Shown: positions 51,246 through 61,280, counted from the stretch's first letter. The stretch is 64,000 nucleotides of DNA from Corynebacterium meridianum (GCF_016342265.1 NZ_JAEIOS010000010.1:144876-208875); one strand, 5' to 3'. A program made the numbers and translations. The notes: generated by a model not told the origin, from the sequence alone.

Positions 51246-52034
51246 TCAGTCGCCCAGCACCCGGAGGGTGTCTTCGGCGGCCCGCCGGAGTTCCGGCCCG
51301 TAGGCGGGCCCGTGGGTCTGGGCGTGTACCGCGAGCGGGTGCAGTTGGTGGATCGGGGTCGAGGTGTCGAAGTCCGGGTCGGCACCGGACTCCTCGGTGT
51401 AGCCTCGCCGGATCTCCCCCAGGTACGGGGCCCCGAAGAGAGCGAGCATCGCCAGATCGGTTTCCGGGTGCCCGCCGTGGGCGGCCGGATCGATGAATAC
51501 CGGGCCGTCCACATTGAAGAGTAGATTTCCGGCCCACAGATCCCCGTGGATCCGCGCCGGTTCCACGTCCCAGCGGTGTCCGCGTATCGCACCGCAGGCC
51601 CGGTCGACCAGGTCGAGGGTCTCCGTCGCGATGTTGCCCTTCCGGTGCGCCGCGCGGGCGAACGGGAGAACCCTCTGGCCGGTGTAGAACGCCGCCCAGT
51701 CATCGGTGGGCTCACATTTCTGCGGGATCGACCCGATGTAGTTCGTGTCGGCCCAGGTTTCACCGTCCGGCGCGGGCGGGCAGCCGAAGGCTTCTGCGCC
51801 GGCGGCATGGATGCGCGCCAGTTCCCGTCCGGCCCGGTGCGCGGCCTCCGGGGTCGCCGGTGCCGCCTCGACGAGCCGGGTGGTGATCGTCGCGCCATCG
51901 GTACCGAGGACCTCGACGACGCAGTGGCTGGCCTCACGCAGCCACCTGAGCCCGGCGGCTTCCGCGCCTGCGGCGTCCGCCGACGGGGCGTGTTTGGTGA
52001 AGCCCACGGGATCAGTAGCGCTCGGGTTCGTCAC
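51246..52034 (-). CDS. fructosamine kinase family protein
   Basis: 262 residues, aminoglycoside-phosphotransferase-like fold. Catalytic motif IHGDLWAGNLLF and metal-binding FIDPAAHGGHPETDLAML match fructosamine/ribulosamine kinases, which phosphorylate sugar adducts on proteins for repair. GTG at 52034 overlaps the end of the upstream gene by 23 bases, so translation is coupled. Confidence 0.88.
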   Translation of the reverse strand: MTNPSATDPVGFTKHAPSADAAGAEAAGLRWLREASHCVVEVLGTDGATITTRLVEAAPATPEAAHRAGRELARIHAAGAEAFGCPPAPDGETWADTNYIGSIPQKCEPTDDWAAFYTGQRVLPFARAAHRKGNIATETLDLVDRACGAIRGHRWDVEPARIHGDLWAGNLLFNVDGPVFIDPAAHGGHPETDLAMLALFGAPYLGEIRRGYTEESGADPDFDTSTPIHQLHPLAVHAQTHGPAYGPELRRAAEDTLRVLGD

Positions 52035-52434
52035 CGAGGCGGAACTCCCGTCCGTTGATTTCCCTGGGGGTGATGCGGACGTAGTTGTACTTCAGGGTGG
52101 GCAGCCACGGCTTGAGCGGCAGGGTGTCCGCGTGCTGGACCTCCGCGTTGGTCTTCAGCAACTGACCGTCGCCCTTGACCACGACCGACCAGGCGCGCCC
52201 GTCGGCGACCTCGTCGGCCTCGAAGAGGACGTCGTGGTTGAGCTCGATCGTGAACAGCTTGGAGCCCTCGGCGGTACGGAAGTAGATCTGGCCTTTATCG
52301 ATCACGAAGTTCACCGGGAAGATGTCCATGTCATCGGAGCGGCGTACGACGACCCGACCGAGATGGACACGCTTCAGACGCTCGGCGCACTCATCTTCGT
52401 TCAGGACCGTGATGACGTCATCGTTGTTTTTCAT
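52012..52434 (-). CDS. pyridoxamine 5'-phosphate oxidase-like flavin-binding protein
   Basis: 140 residues, split-barrel fold. LGRVVVRRSDDMDIFPVNFVIDKGQIYFRTAEGSKL is typical of this group, which binds FMN or F420. Substrate unknown. ATG at 52434 with GGGG just upstream. Overlaps the kinase-like gene. Confidence 0.82.
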   Translation of the reverse strand: MKNNDDVITVLNEDECAERLKRVHLGRVVVRRSDDMDIFPVNFVIDKGQIYFRTAEGSKLFTIELNHDVLFEADEVADGRAWSVVVKGDGQLLKTNAEVQHADTLPLKPWLPTLKYNYVRITPREINGREFRLGDEPERY

Positions 52435-52587
52435 ATCCCCATTGTTCCACCGAAACGACGCGCGGGGGTGGGAGGCATCTGTGACAATCGCCCCAACCGG
52501 GGGTGTGAATCCGGTCCGAGCTGCCGATGTCGCCCGTTCCGGCGGCGGAACAGGAGGTCACGATGCGCCCGAATGGGGGCCTGGTGT

Positions 52588-53595
52588 TCAGGCGCTGACA
52601 TCTATGACCGTGCGACCGGCGAGCTTTCCGGCCAGCAGTTCCTCGCCTGCCTGCACCACGGAGGAGAGGGGGCGGACCGTGGTGATCCGGTCGAGTGCCG
52701 TCAGGTCGAGGTGCTCGGACAACAGCTTCCAGGCCTGCTCCCTGAGTTCCAGCGGTGCGTCCACCGAGTTGATCCCGAGGAGTTTCACCGCCCGCAGGAT
52801 GAACGGCATGACGGTCCCGGGGAGATCTGCACCATGGGCCAGGCCGCAGGCGGTGACCACCCCACCCCAGCGGACCTGCGCGAGCGCGTTGACCAGCGTG
52901 TGGGAACCCGCCGCGTCGATCGCACCGGCGTAGCGCTCGGACTGCAGCGGGCGCCCGGGCTGCGCGAGTTGGGCCCTGTCGATTATCTCCGCCGCGCCGA
53001 GCTCCCGCAGCATGTCGGAGTGTTCCGTCACCCGGCCCGTCGCGGCGACAATGTCGAAGCCGAGGCTCGCGAGAAGGAGGATCGCCGTGGTGCCCACGCC
53101 GCCCGTCGCCCCGGTCACGAGTATCGGACCGTCCTGCGGGCGCACACCCGCGCCGGTCAGCGCGTCGACGGAGAGCGCCGCGGTGAATCCCGCGGTGCCG
53201 ATCGCCGCGGCGCGGAGCGTGCTGATGTTCTCCGGGATGCGGACGGTCGAGGCGGAGTCGACCCGCAGTTTCCCGGTGTACCCACCGGCCCGGGTCTCCC
53301 CCAGTCCTGCGCCGTTGACGACGACGCGGTCCCCGGGGGCAAATCTGTCCGAACCACTGTCGACGACGATTCCGCAGGCGTCGATGCCCGGCACCAGGGG
53401 CAGCGTGCGCGCGACACCCTTCGTCCCGCGGAGAGCGAGCGCGTCCTTGTAATTGAGGCTGGAGTAGGCGACATCGACGAGGAGGTCACCGTCCCCGTAC
53501 ACGGTGTCATCCTCCGTGATCATCCGGGAGCTGACGACGGTGCCGTCCGGATTGTCTGGGTCGGTGCGACGGTCAACGATGATGGTGGGGGTCAT
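52588..53595 (-). CDS. MDR-type NADPH-dependent oxidoreductase (AcuI/YhdH-like)
   Basis: 335 residues, zinc-free medium-chain reductase. Nucleotide-binding motif VLVTGATGGVGTTAILLLA; substrate half has SSLNYKDALALRGTKGVARTLPLVPGIDACG, the hallmark of acrylyl-CoA reductases of the AcuI/YhdH group. Single gene 65 bases from the exporter gene on the same strand. Confidence 0.88.
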   Translation of the reverse strand: MTPTIIVDRRTDPDNPDGTVVSSRMITEDDTVYGDGDLLVDVAYSSLNYKDALALRGTKGVARTLPLVPGIDACGIVVDSGSDRFAPGDRVVVNGAGLGETRAGGYTGKLRVDSASTVRIPENISTLRAAAIGTAGFTAALSVDALTGAGVRPQDGPILVTGATGGVGTTAILLLASLGFDIVAATGRVTEHSDMLRELGAAEIIDRAQLAQPGRPLQSERYAGAIDAAGSHTLVNALAQVRWGGVVTACGLAHGADLPGTVMPFILRAVKLLGINSVDAPLELREQAWKLLSEHLDLTALDRITTVRPLSSVVQAGEELLAGKLAGRTVIDVSA

Positions 53596-53659
53596 GACTC
53601 CAGTCTAAGCCGGACATTTCCGCCGCGCCGCCCGGAATACCGCTCCGGGGCAGTCGGAT

Positions 53660-55072
53660 TCACTCCTCGGTCCGGACCAGCGCCCACGCCACCACGGCGC
53701 CGACAAGAGCCATCCCGCACACGAAGATGTAGATCCTGCCGGTGGCCGCACCGAGCCCGTCCAGAAGACTCGCGTGGGGGCCGGCCAACACGCCCGTGAA
53801 CACCGTGCCGAGGGCCACCGTGCCCACGGACGCCCCGATCGGGAAGAAGCTGTTGAGGAGTCCGGTCGCCATCCCGACCTGGTTGATCGGCACCGAGGTG
53901 GTCGCCACGTTCATCAGGGGCGTGTTGACCAGGGCGTTGCCCATTCCCCAGATGATCGTTCCCGGGATCAGCCACGGCGGGTCGTGCAGTGCGGTCACCT
54001 GCCACACGAACAGCACCGAGGCGACGGCTATGAGCACCCCGCCGACAGCCAGAACGCCACCGGCGGGGTACCTCCCCTGGAGCTTCCCGGCCGCGATGGA
54101 TCCCACCATGGCGCTGGCACCGAGCGGGAAGAGCAGGAATCCCGTCTGCAGGGGCGTGTACCCGTGCCCCTGCTGCAGATACAGCATGAAATAGACGACG
54201 GCCCCACCGGTGATGAACCGGTTGATCACCGCGGTCAGGGAGATTCCGAGGAACGTGCGGTGGGTGAGCAGCCGGAGATCGAGAACCGGGGCGGCACACT
54301 TCAGTTCCCGGAGGGTGAACAGCGCCAGCAGGACGACGGATGCACCGAGCAGCGCGACCACCGTGCCGTGGGTCCAGCCGTCCTCCTGGGCGCGGGTCAC
54401 CCCGTAGTTCAAGGCGAGGAGGGCGCCCGCGAGGAGTCCAGCTCCGACCAGATCGAAGGGGTTGGGGTCCCGCTCCCGGTCGTGGTCCGCGGGCAGGTAG
54501 CGGACGGCGACCAGTACAGTGAGCACGCCGAGCGGGAGGTTGATCAGGAACATGGAACGCCAGCTGAATGCGTCGACGAGCAGTCCGCCGATCACCGGCG
54601 AGAGCACCGCGGAGATCCCGACCGCCCCGCTCCAGATGGCGATGGCCATCGTCCTGCGCTCCCCGTCGAAACACCGCGCCATCAGCGGCATCGCGTTCGC
54701 GAACATGACGGAGGCGGCGATGCCCTGGACGGCCCGGAATCCGATGAGCGCCATCATCGACGGTGCGACACCACAGGCGACCGAGGCCGCGGTGAACGCA
54801 GCGATTCCGACCATGAACATCCGCTTGCTGCCGAGCCGGTCACTCAGTGCCCCGGCCGGCTGGATGAGTGCACCGAACGCCAGCGAGTAGGCCACGACGA
54901 TCCACTGCATCCTGCTGAGGCTGGCGTCCGTGAGGTCTTCGGCGATCGCCGGAAGTCCGACCGCCACGATCATCATGTCCGCGACCATGAGCGAAGAAGC
55001 CAGAACCACCGCGGTGAGCGTCCACTTCTCGGCGGCGGTGTACCGGGTCTTCGCCGTCTGTTCCTGCGTCAT
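53660..55072 (-). CDS. MFS drug/metabolite exporter, DHA2 family, 14 helices
   Basis: 470 residues from the ATG at 55072 (GGGGAAAAAG upstream). About fourteen hydrophobic segments; motif A LSDRLGSKRMFMVG after helix 2 and motif C-like GAVGISAVLSPVIGGLLVD in helix 5, marks of proton-driven exporters. A DtxR-like operator lies 51-69 bases before the start and a TetR gene is divergent, so iron and an effector may both control it. Siderophore or toxic-compound export is possible. Confidence 0.9.
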   Translation of the reverse strand: MTQEQTAKTRYTAAEKWTLTAVVLASSLMVADMMIVAVGLPAIAEDLTDASLSRMQWIVVAYSLAFGALIQPAGALSDRLGSKRMFMVGIAAFTAASVACGVAPSMMALIGFRAVQGIAASVMFANAMPLMARCFDGERRTMAIAIWSGAVGISAVLSPVIGGLLVDAFSWRSMFLINLPLGVLTVLVAVRYLPADHDRERDPNPFDLVGAGLLAGALLALNYGVTRAQEDGWTHGTVVALLGASVVLLALFTLRELKCAAPVLDLRLLTHRTFLGISLTAVINRFITGGAVVYFMLYLQQGHGYTPLQTGFLLFPLGASAMVGSIAAGKLQGRYPAGGVLAVGGVLIAVASVLFVWQVTALHDPPWLIPGTIIWGMGNALVNTPLMNVATTSVPINQVGMATGLLNSFFPIGASVGTVALGTVFTGVLAGPHASLLDGLGAATGRIYIFVCGMALVGAVVAWALVRTEE

Positions 55073-55122
55073 CTTTTTCCCCGTTCTGCCGGGTGTCCCT
55101 CGCGACACCATTGCCCACAGGG

Positions 55123-55141
55123 TAAGGTAAGCCCTACCTAT
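55123..55141 (-). promoter_or_regulatory. DtxR-like operator before the MFS exporter
   Basis: TAAGGTAAGCCCTACCTAT agrees with the DtxR consensus at 14 of 19 positions, with the AGGT and ACCT half-sites intact. It sits in the promoter region of the exporter and about 90 bases before the divergent TetR start. Confidence 0.65.
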
Positions 55142-55231
55142 TTGCAATAGGATGTTTCAAATTACTCGTCACCCTTTGACGAAGGTAGAATCGGAGCCAC
55201 GACACCCCACGGTGACGCAGTGAGGAGTTCC

Positions 55232-55888
55232 ATGGGTACCAGAGGCCCCGGCAGACCGGCGCAGCTCAACCGGGCCGACATCGAACGCGCCGTACTCACC
55301 CTCGGATTCAACGACGCGACAACCACGGCCATCGCCCGACACCTCGGGGTCGACCAGTCCTCGCTCTACCGGCACATCGGTTCCCGCCGTGAGCTCCTCC
55401 GTAGCGCCGTCGACCGGGCCATCGCGGAACATCCCCGCGAGTTCACCCACACCACGTGGCGTGAATACCTCACCGGCGTAGCCGAACTGAACTGGTCACT
55501 ACTCGCCGGCCACCCCGGAATGGCGGCCGCCCTCTACACACTCGAGGACACTCCCCCACGGAGCATCACCGAACTCACCGAGGAATCGACGCAGGTTCTG
55601 CACCAGACATACGGCTGGGCGATCCGCGACGCACTGCTCGTCCTCGATTCACTGACGGACATGACGGCGGACACCGTCAACCGTACCGAACGGCTGCTGA
55701 CCTCAGATTCGGAGGCGGGAAACGACCGGACGGCCCACGATCTGCTCGACCGGTCCGGGTTGTCCCCGGCGCTGACCGAGGCGCTGGCACGGATCCTCGA
55801 TGAGGGCCTGGAGCGGTGGTGGCGGCGCAAGGTTGAACTGCTTCTCGACGGTGCGCAACGCCTCGCCCCGCACAACGGCAACGGATGA
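55232..55888 (+). CDS. TetR-family transcriptional regulator
   Basis: 218 residues from the ATG at 55232 (GAGGAG upstream). N-terminal helix-turn-helix DATTTAIARHLGVDQSSLYRHIGSRRELLRSAV; variable helical C-terminal ligand domain. Divergent from the MFS exporter, so that exporter is the likely target. Confidence 0.9.
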   Translation: MGTRGPGRPAQLNRADIERAVLTLGFNDATTTAIARHLGVDQSSLYRHIGSRRELLRSAVDRAIAEHPREFTHTTWREYLTGVAELNWSLLAGHPGMAAALYTLEDTPPRSITELTEESTQVLHQTYGWAIRDALLVLDSLTDMTADTVNRTERLLTSDSEAGNDRTAHDLLDRSGLSPALTEALARILDEGLERWWRRKVELLLDGAQRLAPHNGNG

Positions 55889-55919
55889 CGGAACTCCCGG
55901 CCCCCTGCCGGGCGGGCAC

Positions 55920-55971
55920 GACGATGACTGGGGGCACCCCACCATTCGGCGGGGCGCCCCCAGTCATCGTC
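55920..55971. repeat. long inverted repeat between tetR and tRNA-Ala
   Basis: Near-perfect arms of about 24 bases (GACGATGACTGGGGGC with complement GCCCCCAGTCATCGTC at the outside). Likely a two-way terminator, though T runs are not placed as in a classical one. Confidence 0.7.
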
Positions 55972-55977
55972 AAAAAG

Positions 55978-56050
55978 TGGAGCTAAGGGGACTCGAACCC
56001 CTGACCCCCACACTGCCAGTGTGGTGCGCTACCAGCTGCGCCATAGCCCC
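55978..56050 (-). tRNA. tRNA-Ala(GGC), copy 1
   Basis: Minus strand, 73 bases; acceptor GGGGCTA/TAGCTCC, anticodon arm CCACA-CTGGCAG-TGTGG with anticodon GGC, T loop TTCGAGT. CCA not encoded. Confidence 0.96.
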
Positions 56051-56129
56051 TCATATGAAATTGCCGCGTCCACGGACCGGAGTCCGGGACCGTGATCCGG
56101 CCGATCCGTGGATCGTTTCCGGTTCACAG

Positions 56130-56202
56130 TGGAGCTAAGGGGACTCGAACCCCTGACCCCCACACTGCCAGTGTGGTGCGCTACCAGCTGCGCCATAGCC
56201 CC
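56130..56202 (-). tRNA. tRNA-Ala(GGC), copy 2
   Basis: Identical in sequence to the copy at 55978-56050, 79 bases away; transcribed first. A recent tandem duplication or gene conversion. Confidence 0.96.
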
Positions 56203-56326
56203 TCATTGAGACTCCTCCAATCTACATGGGGGTCCTGCGGCGACCAAATCGCCTGTTCCGGATGGCCGGAACGAACAGATGGAAGGCTCCACAGGGAGCC
56301 TCCCACCTACTTTTCGGACCGGGGGA

Positions 56327-57088
56327 TCACTTGGTGACCGTGTCCACCCAGTTCTTCAGGTCAACGTCCTTGCCGTCACGCACGATACGCGGGGAGGAAA
56401 CCGTACCGGTCTGCTCCTTCAGCTTATCGGCGTTCGCGGAGGCGATCTTCTCGAACTCGTCCTGGCCTTCACCAGCCAGGATCTTGTCGGCGAGTTCCTC
56501 ATCGGCTCCGAGCCGCTTGGCCGCGTCGGCCAATGTGACGTAGTTCCACTTGTCGAAGATCTTCCGCTGGTTCTCCAGCAGCGCCTTCCGGTAGTTCCAG
56601 TACAGTTTGGCGTCGCCGCTGTCGGCGACGATCATCGCGGCGGTACCGGAGATCGTGGAGTGTCCGTCGTCACCGCCTGCCACGAAGTTCAGGGGATGGA
56701 TGTTGACGATCAGTTTGCCTGCGGTCACGGCATCCTTCATCTCACCGTCGGTGGCCTCAGCGAGTTCCGAGCAGTGCGGGCAGGAGTAGTCCTCGTAGAG
56801 ATCGACAACCGGGGTGTCCCCGTCGGCCGAATCAGCGGACAGTCTGACATAGCCGTCGCGGTGTTCGATGTTGAACTCCACGGCCTCGGTGTTACCCGGC
56901 TCGATCTCAACGGCCTCGGTCTCCACCGCATCCGTTCCGTTGGCGGAGGTTGAGCTCGATGCCGGTGTCTTGCCGTCGCCGGAGGTGATGATGTAGCCGA
57001 TAACGATTGCCGCGACGACCAGTACAGCCGCCAGCGCCCAGAGGAAACCGTGCCCCTTCTCATTCGGGGACTTGATCTTCGTACTCAC
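56327..57088 (-). CDS. membrane-anchored DsbA-like thiol oxidoreductase
   Basis: 253 residues from the GTG at 57088. One N-terminal membrane segment (about 16-36), then a Thr/Ser/Glu-rich linker, then a thioredoxin fold with CPHC in EDYSCPHCSELAEA. It should act outside the membrane on protein disulphides. Located 144 bases after the DoxX-like gene on the same strand. Confidence 0.88.
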   Translation of the reverse strand: MSTKIKSPNEKGHGFLWALAAVLVVAAIVIGYIITSGDGKTPASSSTSANGTDAVETEAVEIEPGNTEAVEFNIEHRDGYVRLSADSADGDTPVVDLYEDYSCPHCSELAEATDGEMKDAVTAGKLIVNIHPLNFVAGGDDGHSTISGTAAMIVADSGDAKLYWNYRKALLENQRKIFDKWNYVTLADAAKRLGADEELADKILAGEGQDEFEKIASANADKLKEQTGTVSSPRIVRDGKDVDLKNWVDTVTK

Positions 57089-57232
57089 GTTCTTTGAACC
57101 CTTACGGTCGAATTGGATGTTCGGCACACACGATGGGAGACCTGTGCACCCGGGCGGATCTCCCCGCATTCCTGGCCGTGGGGAGCCCCGTGGGAAGCGT
57201 CACGACACTCCCTGACCAAGCAGCCTAGTCGT

Positions 57233-57772
57233 TCAGCCGCGAAGGGCGAACCTCCGGAACGGCCAGCGAAACACCACCCAGGCCAGCACCAGGAACGCCA
57301 TGTCCCGGAGGATCTCCGAGAGATAGGACCACCAGGTGACAGCCCCGTCGGCACCGCCGCCACCGAAACAACCGCAGTCGATGGACAGTCCACGGGCCCA
57401 GGCCGAGCCGATGCCCACGATGAATAAAAGAAGCAGGATCTGCGAGATGAAGGCGCTGAAGCGGAGGAAGAGTCCGATCAGGAGGAACACACCGAGAACG
57501 AGTTCACCGATGGGCAGGATGATCGCGATGAGATCCGCCGTGTCGTCGCTGAACAGTTCGTAGGAGCGCACGGCCAGCCGCGTCGACATGGGATCGGTGA
57601 GCTTCTGCCAGCCGCTGTAGAGCCACACGGCCGCGAGTGCCAACCGCGCGAGCGCCGACACCACATCGAGGGCGATCGAGCGGCTGTCGTATTTGGCCGG
57701 GACGAACTCCGGCTTCGCGGCCTCGATGTGTGCCGCAGGATTCACCGGAGTCTTCTTCATATTGTTGGTCAC
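57233..57772 (-). CDS. DoxX/MauE-type membrane protein
   Basis: 179 residues from the GTG at 57772 or the ATG at 57760. Four hydrophobic segments, opening ARLALAAVWLYSGWQKLTDP as in the DoxX/MauE group, with the pair SIDCGCFGG between segments 3 and 4, which may be a redox-active Cys pair. Its neighbour is a DsbA-like oxidoreductase, so electron transfer for disulphide formation is likely. Confidence 0.83.
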   Translation of the reverse strand: MTNNMKKTPVNPAAHIEAAKPEFVPAKYDSRSIALDVVSALARLALAAVWLYSGWQKLTDPMSTRLAVRSYELFSDDTADLIAIILPIGELVLGVFLLIGLFLRFSAFISQILLLLFIVGIGSAWARGLSIDCGCFGGGGADGAVTWWSYLSEILRDMAFLVLAWVVFRWPFRRFALRG

Positions 57773-57861
57773 ACCCGACAACACTAGCGCAATCCGTACC
57801 TCCCGCGCCGGACTCCGGCAGCCTCGACACCGACTCCGTCGCGGAAACAATCCCGAGATGA

Positions 57862-57898
57862 GCGGCCGGGAAGTGGCACGTGTCCACTCCCCGGCCGC
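57862..57898 (-). terminator. hairpin after pgm
   Basis: Arms GCGGCCGGGAAGTGG and CCACTCCCCGGCCGC, 17 bases after the pgm stop codon. Confidence 0.7.
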
Positions 57899-57914
57899 GG
57901 AGACCGGGACCGGA

Positions 57915-59573
57915 TCAGTCGCCCAGGACCTCGGCAACCAGTTCCTGCGCCTGAGCCTGGACCTCCGCCAGGTGGTCGGCGCCGCGGAAGGACTCCGCGT
58001 AGATCTTGTACTTGTCCTCCGTGCCCGAGGGTCGCGCCGCGAACCAGGCGGAATCCGTGGTCACCTTGAGGCCACCGATCGGCGCACCGTTGCCGGGCGC
58101 CTCCGTGAGCTTCGCGGTGATGGCCTCCCCGGCGAGCTCCGTCGCCGTGACGTCATCCGGCGAGAGCTTCTTCAGCACCGCCTTCTGCTCCCGGTTCGCC
58201 GGGGCGTCGGTACGGGCGTAGACGGGGCTGCCGAACTTCTGCTCCAACTCGGCGTACCGCTCGGACGGGGTCCTGCCCGTCGCCGCGGTGATCTCGCTCG
58301 CCAGCAGGTCCAGAATGATGCCGTCCTTGTCCGTGGACCACACCGAACCATCCCGGCGCAGGAAGGACGCGCCGGCGGATTCCTCGCCGCCGAAGCCGAT
58401 CGTCCCGTCGATGAGGCCCGGGACGAACCACTTGAAGCCGACGGGAACTTCGACGAGGGTCCGTCCGAGATCCGCGACGACCCGGTCGACCATCGAGGAT
58501 GACACGAGGGTCTTGCCGACGTTGATCCGCTGATCCCAGTTGTGGCGACGGCGGAAGAGGTAGTCGATCGCCACCGCGAGATAGTGATTCGGGTTCATCA
58601 GGCCCGCGTCCGGGGTGACGATGCCGTGCCGGTCGGCGTCGGCGTCATTTCCGGTCGCGAGATCGAAGTCGCCGCGGCTGGCCACGAGTGAGGCCATGGA
58701 GTTCGCGCTCGAACAGTCCATCCGGATCTTGCCGTCGGTGTCCAGGGTCATGAACCGCCAGGTCGCGTCGACGCGGGGATTGACGACGGTGAGGTTGAGG
58801 CCGTGTGCGTCGGCGATCGCGCCCCAGTAGTCGACGGCCGCGCCGCCCATCGGGTCCGCGCCGATGGTCAGGCCCGATTCCCGGATGACCTCCATGTCGA
58901 CGACGTTGGGGAGATCGGCGATGTAGGTGTCCAGGTAGTTGTGCCGTCCGCACCGCCGGTCGAGCACACCGGAGACCGGCGTCCGGTGGACCCCGTCGAG
59001 TCCCGCTCGGAGAAGCTCGTTCGCCCGAGCCGCGATCCAGTCCGTCGCGTCGGTGTCGGCCGGGCCTCCGTTCGGCGGGTTGTACTTGAATCCGCCGTCC
59101 CGGGGCGGATTGTGGGACGGGGTGATGATGATCCCGTCGGCACGCCGTGGATCGGTGCCCGTCACACCGCCGTTGAGCTTGGCGTTGTGGGCGAGGATCG
59201 CGTGCGAGACCGCGGGCGTGGGCGTGTAGCGGCCGCGGTCGTCGACGAGCACCGGGATCTCGTTGGCGATGAGCACCTCCAGCGCGGAGACCATCGCGGG
59301 TTCGGACAAGGCGTGGGTGTCCCGCCCGATGTAGACGGGCCCCCCGATCTTCTCCTTGACGCGGTAGTCCACGATCGCCTGGGTCGTCGCGAGGATGTGG
59401 TTCTCGTTGAAGGCCGTGTCCAGCGACGAACCGCGGTGCCCCGAGGTACCGAAGGCGACCTGCTGGTCCGGGTCCTCCACGTCCGGGATTCGGGTGTAGT
59501 ACGCGGTGACGACCTCCGCGATGTCGATGAGGTCACTGTCTAGGGCGGGCTGGCCTGCGCGATCATGTGCCAT
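57915..59573 (-). CDS. pgm: phosphoglucomutase (alpha-D-glucose 1-/6-phosphate)
   Basis: 552 residues. Interconverts glucose 1- and 6-phosphate for glycogen, trehalose and wall sugars. The phospho-serine is in [12 protein letters not shown], the metal-binding loop in NDADADRHG, sugar-binding [11 protein letters not shown], phosphate-binding [17 protein letters not shown] at 59573, GGAG upstream. Single gene. Confidence 0.96.
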   Translation of the reverse strand: MAHDRAGQPALDSDLIDIAEVVTAYYTRIPDVEDPDQQVAFGTSGHRGSSLDTAFNENHILATTQAIVDYRVKEKIGGPVYIGRDTHALSEPAMVSALEVLIANEIPVLVDDRGRYTPTPAVSHAILAHNAKLNGGVTGTDPRRADGIIITPSHNPPRDGGFKYNPPNGGPADTDATDWIAARANELLRAGLDGVHRTPVSGVLDRRCGRHNYLDTYIADLPNVVDMEVIRESGLTIGADPMGGAAVDYWGAIADAHGLNLTVVNPRVDATWRFMTLDTDGKIRMDCSSANSMASLVASRGDFDLATGNDADADRHGIVTPDAGLMNPNHYLAVAIDYLFRRRHNWDQRINVGKTLVSSSMVDRVVADLGRTLVEVPVGFKWFVPGLIDGTIGFGGEESAGASFLRRDGSVWSTDKDGIILDLLASEITAATGRTPSERYAELEQKFGSPVYARTDAPANREQKAVLKKLSPDDVTATELAGEAITAKLTEAPGNGAPIGGLKVTTDSAWFAARPSGTEDKYKIYAESFRGADHLAEVQAQAQELVAEVLGD

Positions 59574-59834
59574 GGCGGTGGAGGGCTCCTTACATATTCA
59601 GGGTGTCGGGCGGGCGCGTCGGAGACAACGGTGGTGGCACCCGTCCCCGGGTCCACCTCAATCTTCCCCCTAATTGGTCCGACGCGCAGGAAAACACCCC
59701 CCGACCCGGCGCCCCCGGGCGCCATAACGGAAAGACTCCGACACACTACGGACACCACAGGGGTGTTATACGGGGGCGCCCCGTCCGGGGTTGTCCCTTT
59801 GATCAGCTGAACAGAACCTGTAGTTTCCTAAAAC

Positions 59835-61253
59835 ATGTCCACGCTCAATGATCTGCTCACGACACTATCCGGCATCATCTGGGGCCCCTTCCTGCTCATT
59901 CCGCTCCTTCTCGGAACGGGTCTCTATCTGACGATCCGACTCCGGGGCCTGCAGTTCCGTGCACTCCTGCTGGGCCTGCGCCACGGATTCGTCGATTCCA
60001 ACGACAACGACGGCGAGGGCGACATCCCCAACTACCAGGCGTTGACCACGGCGCTCGCGGCGACGGTCGGCGTCGGAAACATCGTGGGCGTGGCGACCGC
60101 ACTCTCTGTCGGTGGCCCCGGCGCCCTGTTCTGGATGTGGATGACGGGTCTCGTGGGCATGGCCTCGAAGTACAGTGAGGCCTACCTGGGCGTCCGCTTC
60201 CGCGTGACGGATGCGAAGGGCAACCAGTCCGGCGGCCCCCAGTACTACCTGAAGCGCGGCATCAAGGGATCGCTCGGCCGCTGGCTCGCACTCTCCTTCG
60301 CGGTCCTCACCCCGATCGCGGCCCTCGGCATCGGAAACATGACCCAGGCCAACGCCGTGGCCGCGGGCATGCAGGACACCTTCGGCGTGGACCCCTGGGT
60401 GTCCGGCGTGCTGATGTTCGTGTGCACCGGCACCGTCCTCCTGGGGGGCATCCGGGCCATCGGAACCATCACCTCGGCCTTCGTCCCACTGATGATCATC
60501 CTCTACATCGGCGGGTCGCTCATCGTGCTGTTCCGCAACGCCGCCGACATCCCCGCGGCAATCGGTCTGATCTTCACCGACGCATTCACGGGCACCGCGG
60601 CGGTCGGCGGATTCGCCGGTTCCGCGATCATCCTCGTGCTCCAGATGGGTGTCGCCCGCGGTATCTTCTCCAACGAGTCCGGTATCGGTACGGGCGCCAT
60701 CGCGGCCGCCGCCGCGAAGACCTCGCACCCGACGCGCCAGGCGTTGGTCTCCATGACGCAGACCTTCATCGACACCATCGTCGTCGTCACCTTCACGGGC
60801 CTGACTATCATCACCACCGGAGCGTGGGATCTGGGCAAGGAGAACGCCAACATCATGACCGCCGAGGCCTTCTCCCGGGGCCTGCCCGGCCAGTGGGGCG
60901 GCACCATCGTTTCCATGTCCGTCGTGTTCTTCGCTTTCTCCACCATTCTGGGCTGGTACTACTACGGCGAGCGCTGCCTCCAGTCGCTCTTCGGATCACG
61001 CTCCACGGTCCCCTACCGGATGATCGCGACCGTGTGTGTCTTCATCGGTGCAGTGTCCGAACTGACCCCAATCTGGACGTTCTCCGATGTGGCGAACGGC
61101 CTGATGGCCCTGCCGAACCTCATCGGTCTGCTGATCCTCTCGGGCCTCGTCGCCAAGGAGACGACGGCCTATCTCAGGTTCGACCCCGATCTGCACAGGT
61201 CTCCCGAGGAATGCCAGGACTTCCTCGCGCGCCAGGGCATGGACTGGAAGTAG
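59835..61253 (+). CDS. sodium:alanine/glycine symporter (AGCS family), copy 1
   Basis: 472 residues, about eleven hydrophobic segments. Signature regions: TALAATVGVGNIVGVATAL, GGPQYYLKRGIKG, GNMTQANAV, and NESGIGTGAIAAAAAKTSHPTRQ. Imports alanine or glycine with sodium. A terminator follows, and a second copy starts 250 bases on. Confidence 0.94.
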   Translation: MSTLNDLLTTLSGIIWGPFLLIPLLLGTGLYLTIRLRGLQFRALLLGLRHGFVDSNDNDGEGDIPNYQALTTALAATVGVGNIVGVATALSVGGPGALFWMWMTGLVGMASKYSEAYLGVRFRVTDAKGNQSGGPQYYLKRGIKGSLGRWLALSFAVLTPIAALGIGNMTQANAVAAGMQDTFGVDPWVSGVLMFVCTGTVLLGGIRAIGTITSAFVPLMIILYIGGSLIVLFRNAADIPAAIGLIFTDAFTGTAAVGGFAGSAIILVLQMGVARGIFSNESGIGTGAIAAAAAKTSHPTRQALVSMTQTFIDTIVVVTFTGLTIITTGAWDLGKENANIMTAEAFSRGLPGQWGGTIVSMSVVFFAFSTILGWYYYGERCLQSLFGSRSTVPYRMIATVCVFIGAVSELTPIWTFSDVANGLMALPNLIGLLILSGLVAKETTAYLRFDPDLHRSPEECQDFLARQGMDWK

Positions 61254-61280
61254 TCTCCGGCCACTGACACACCGGCCGCA

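Noticed and set aside
59630..59660. GGTGGCACCCG segment recalling the T-box antiterminator upstream of the symporter
   Set aside because: No specifier hairpin, no terminator alternative, and such elements are not expected before this gene.
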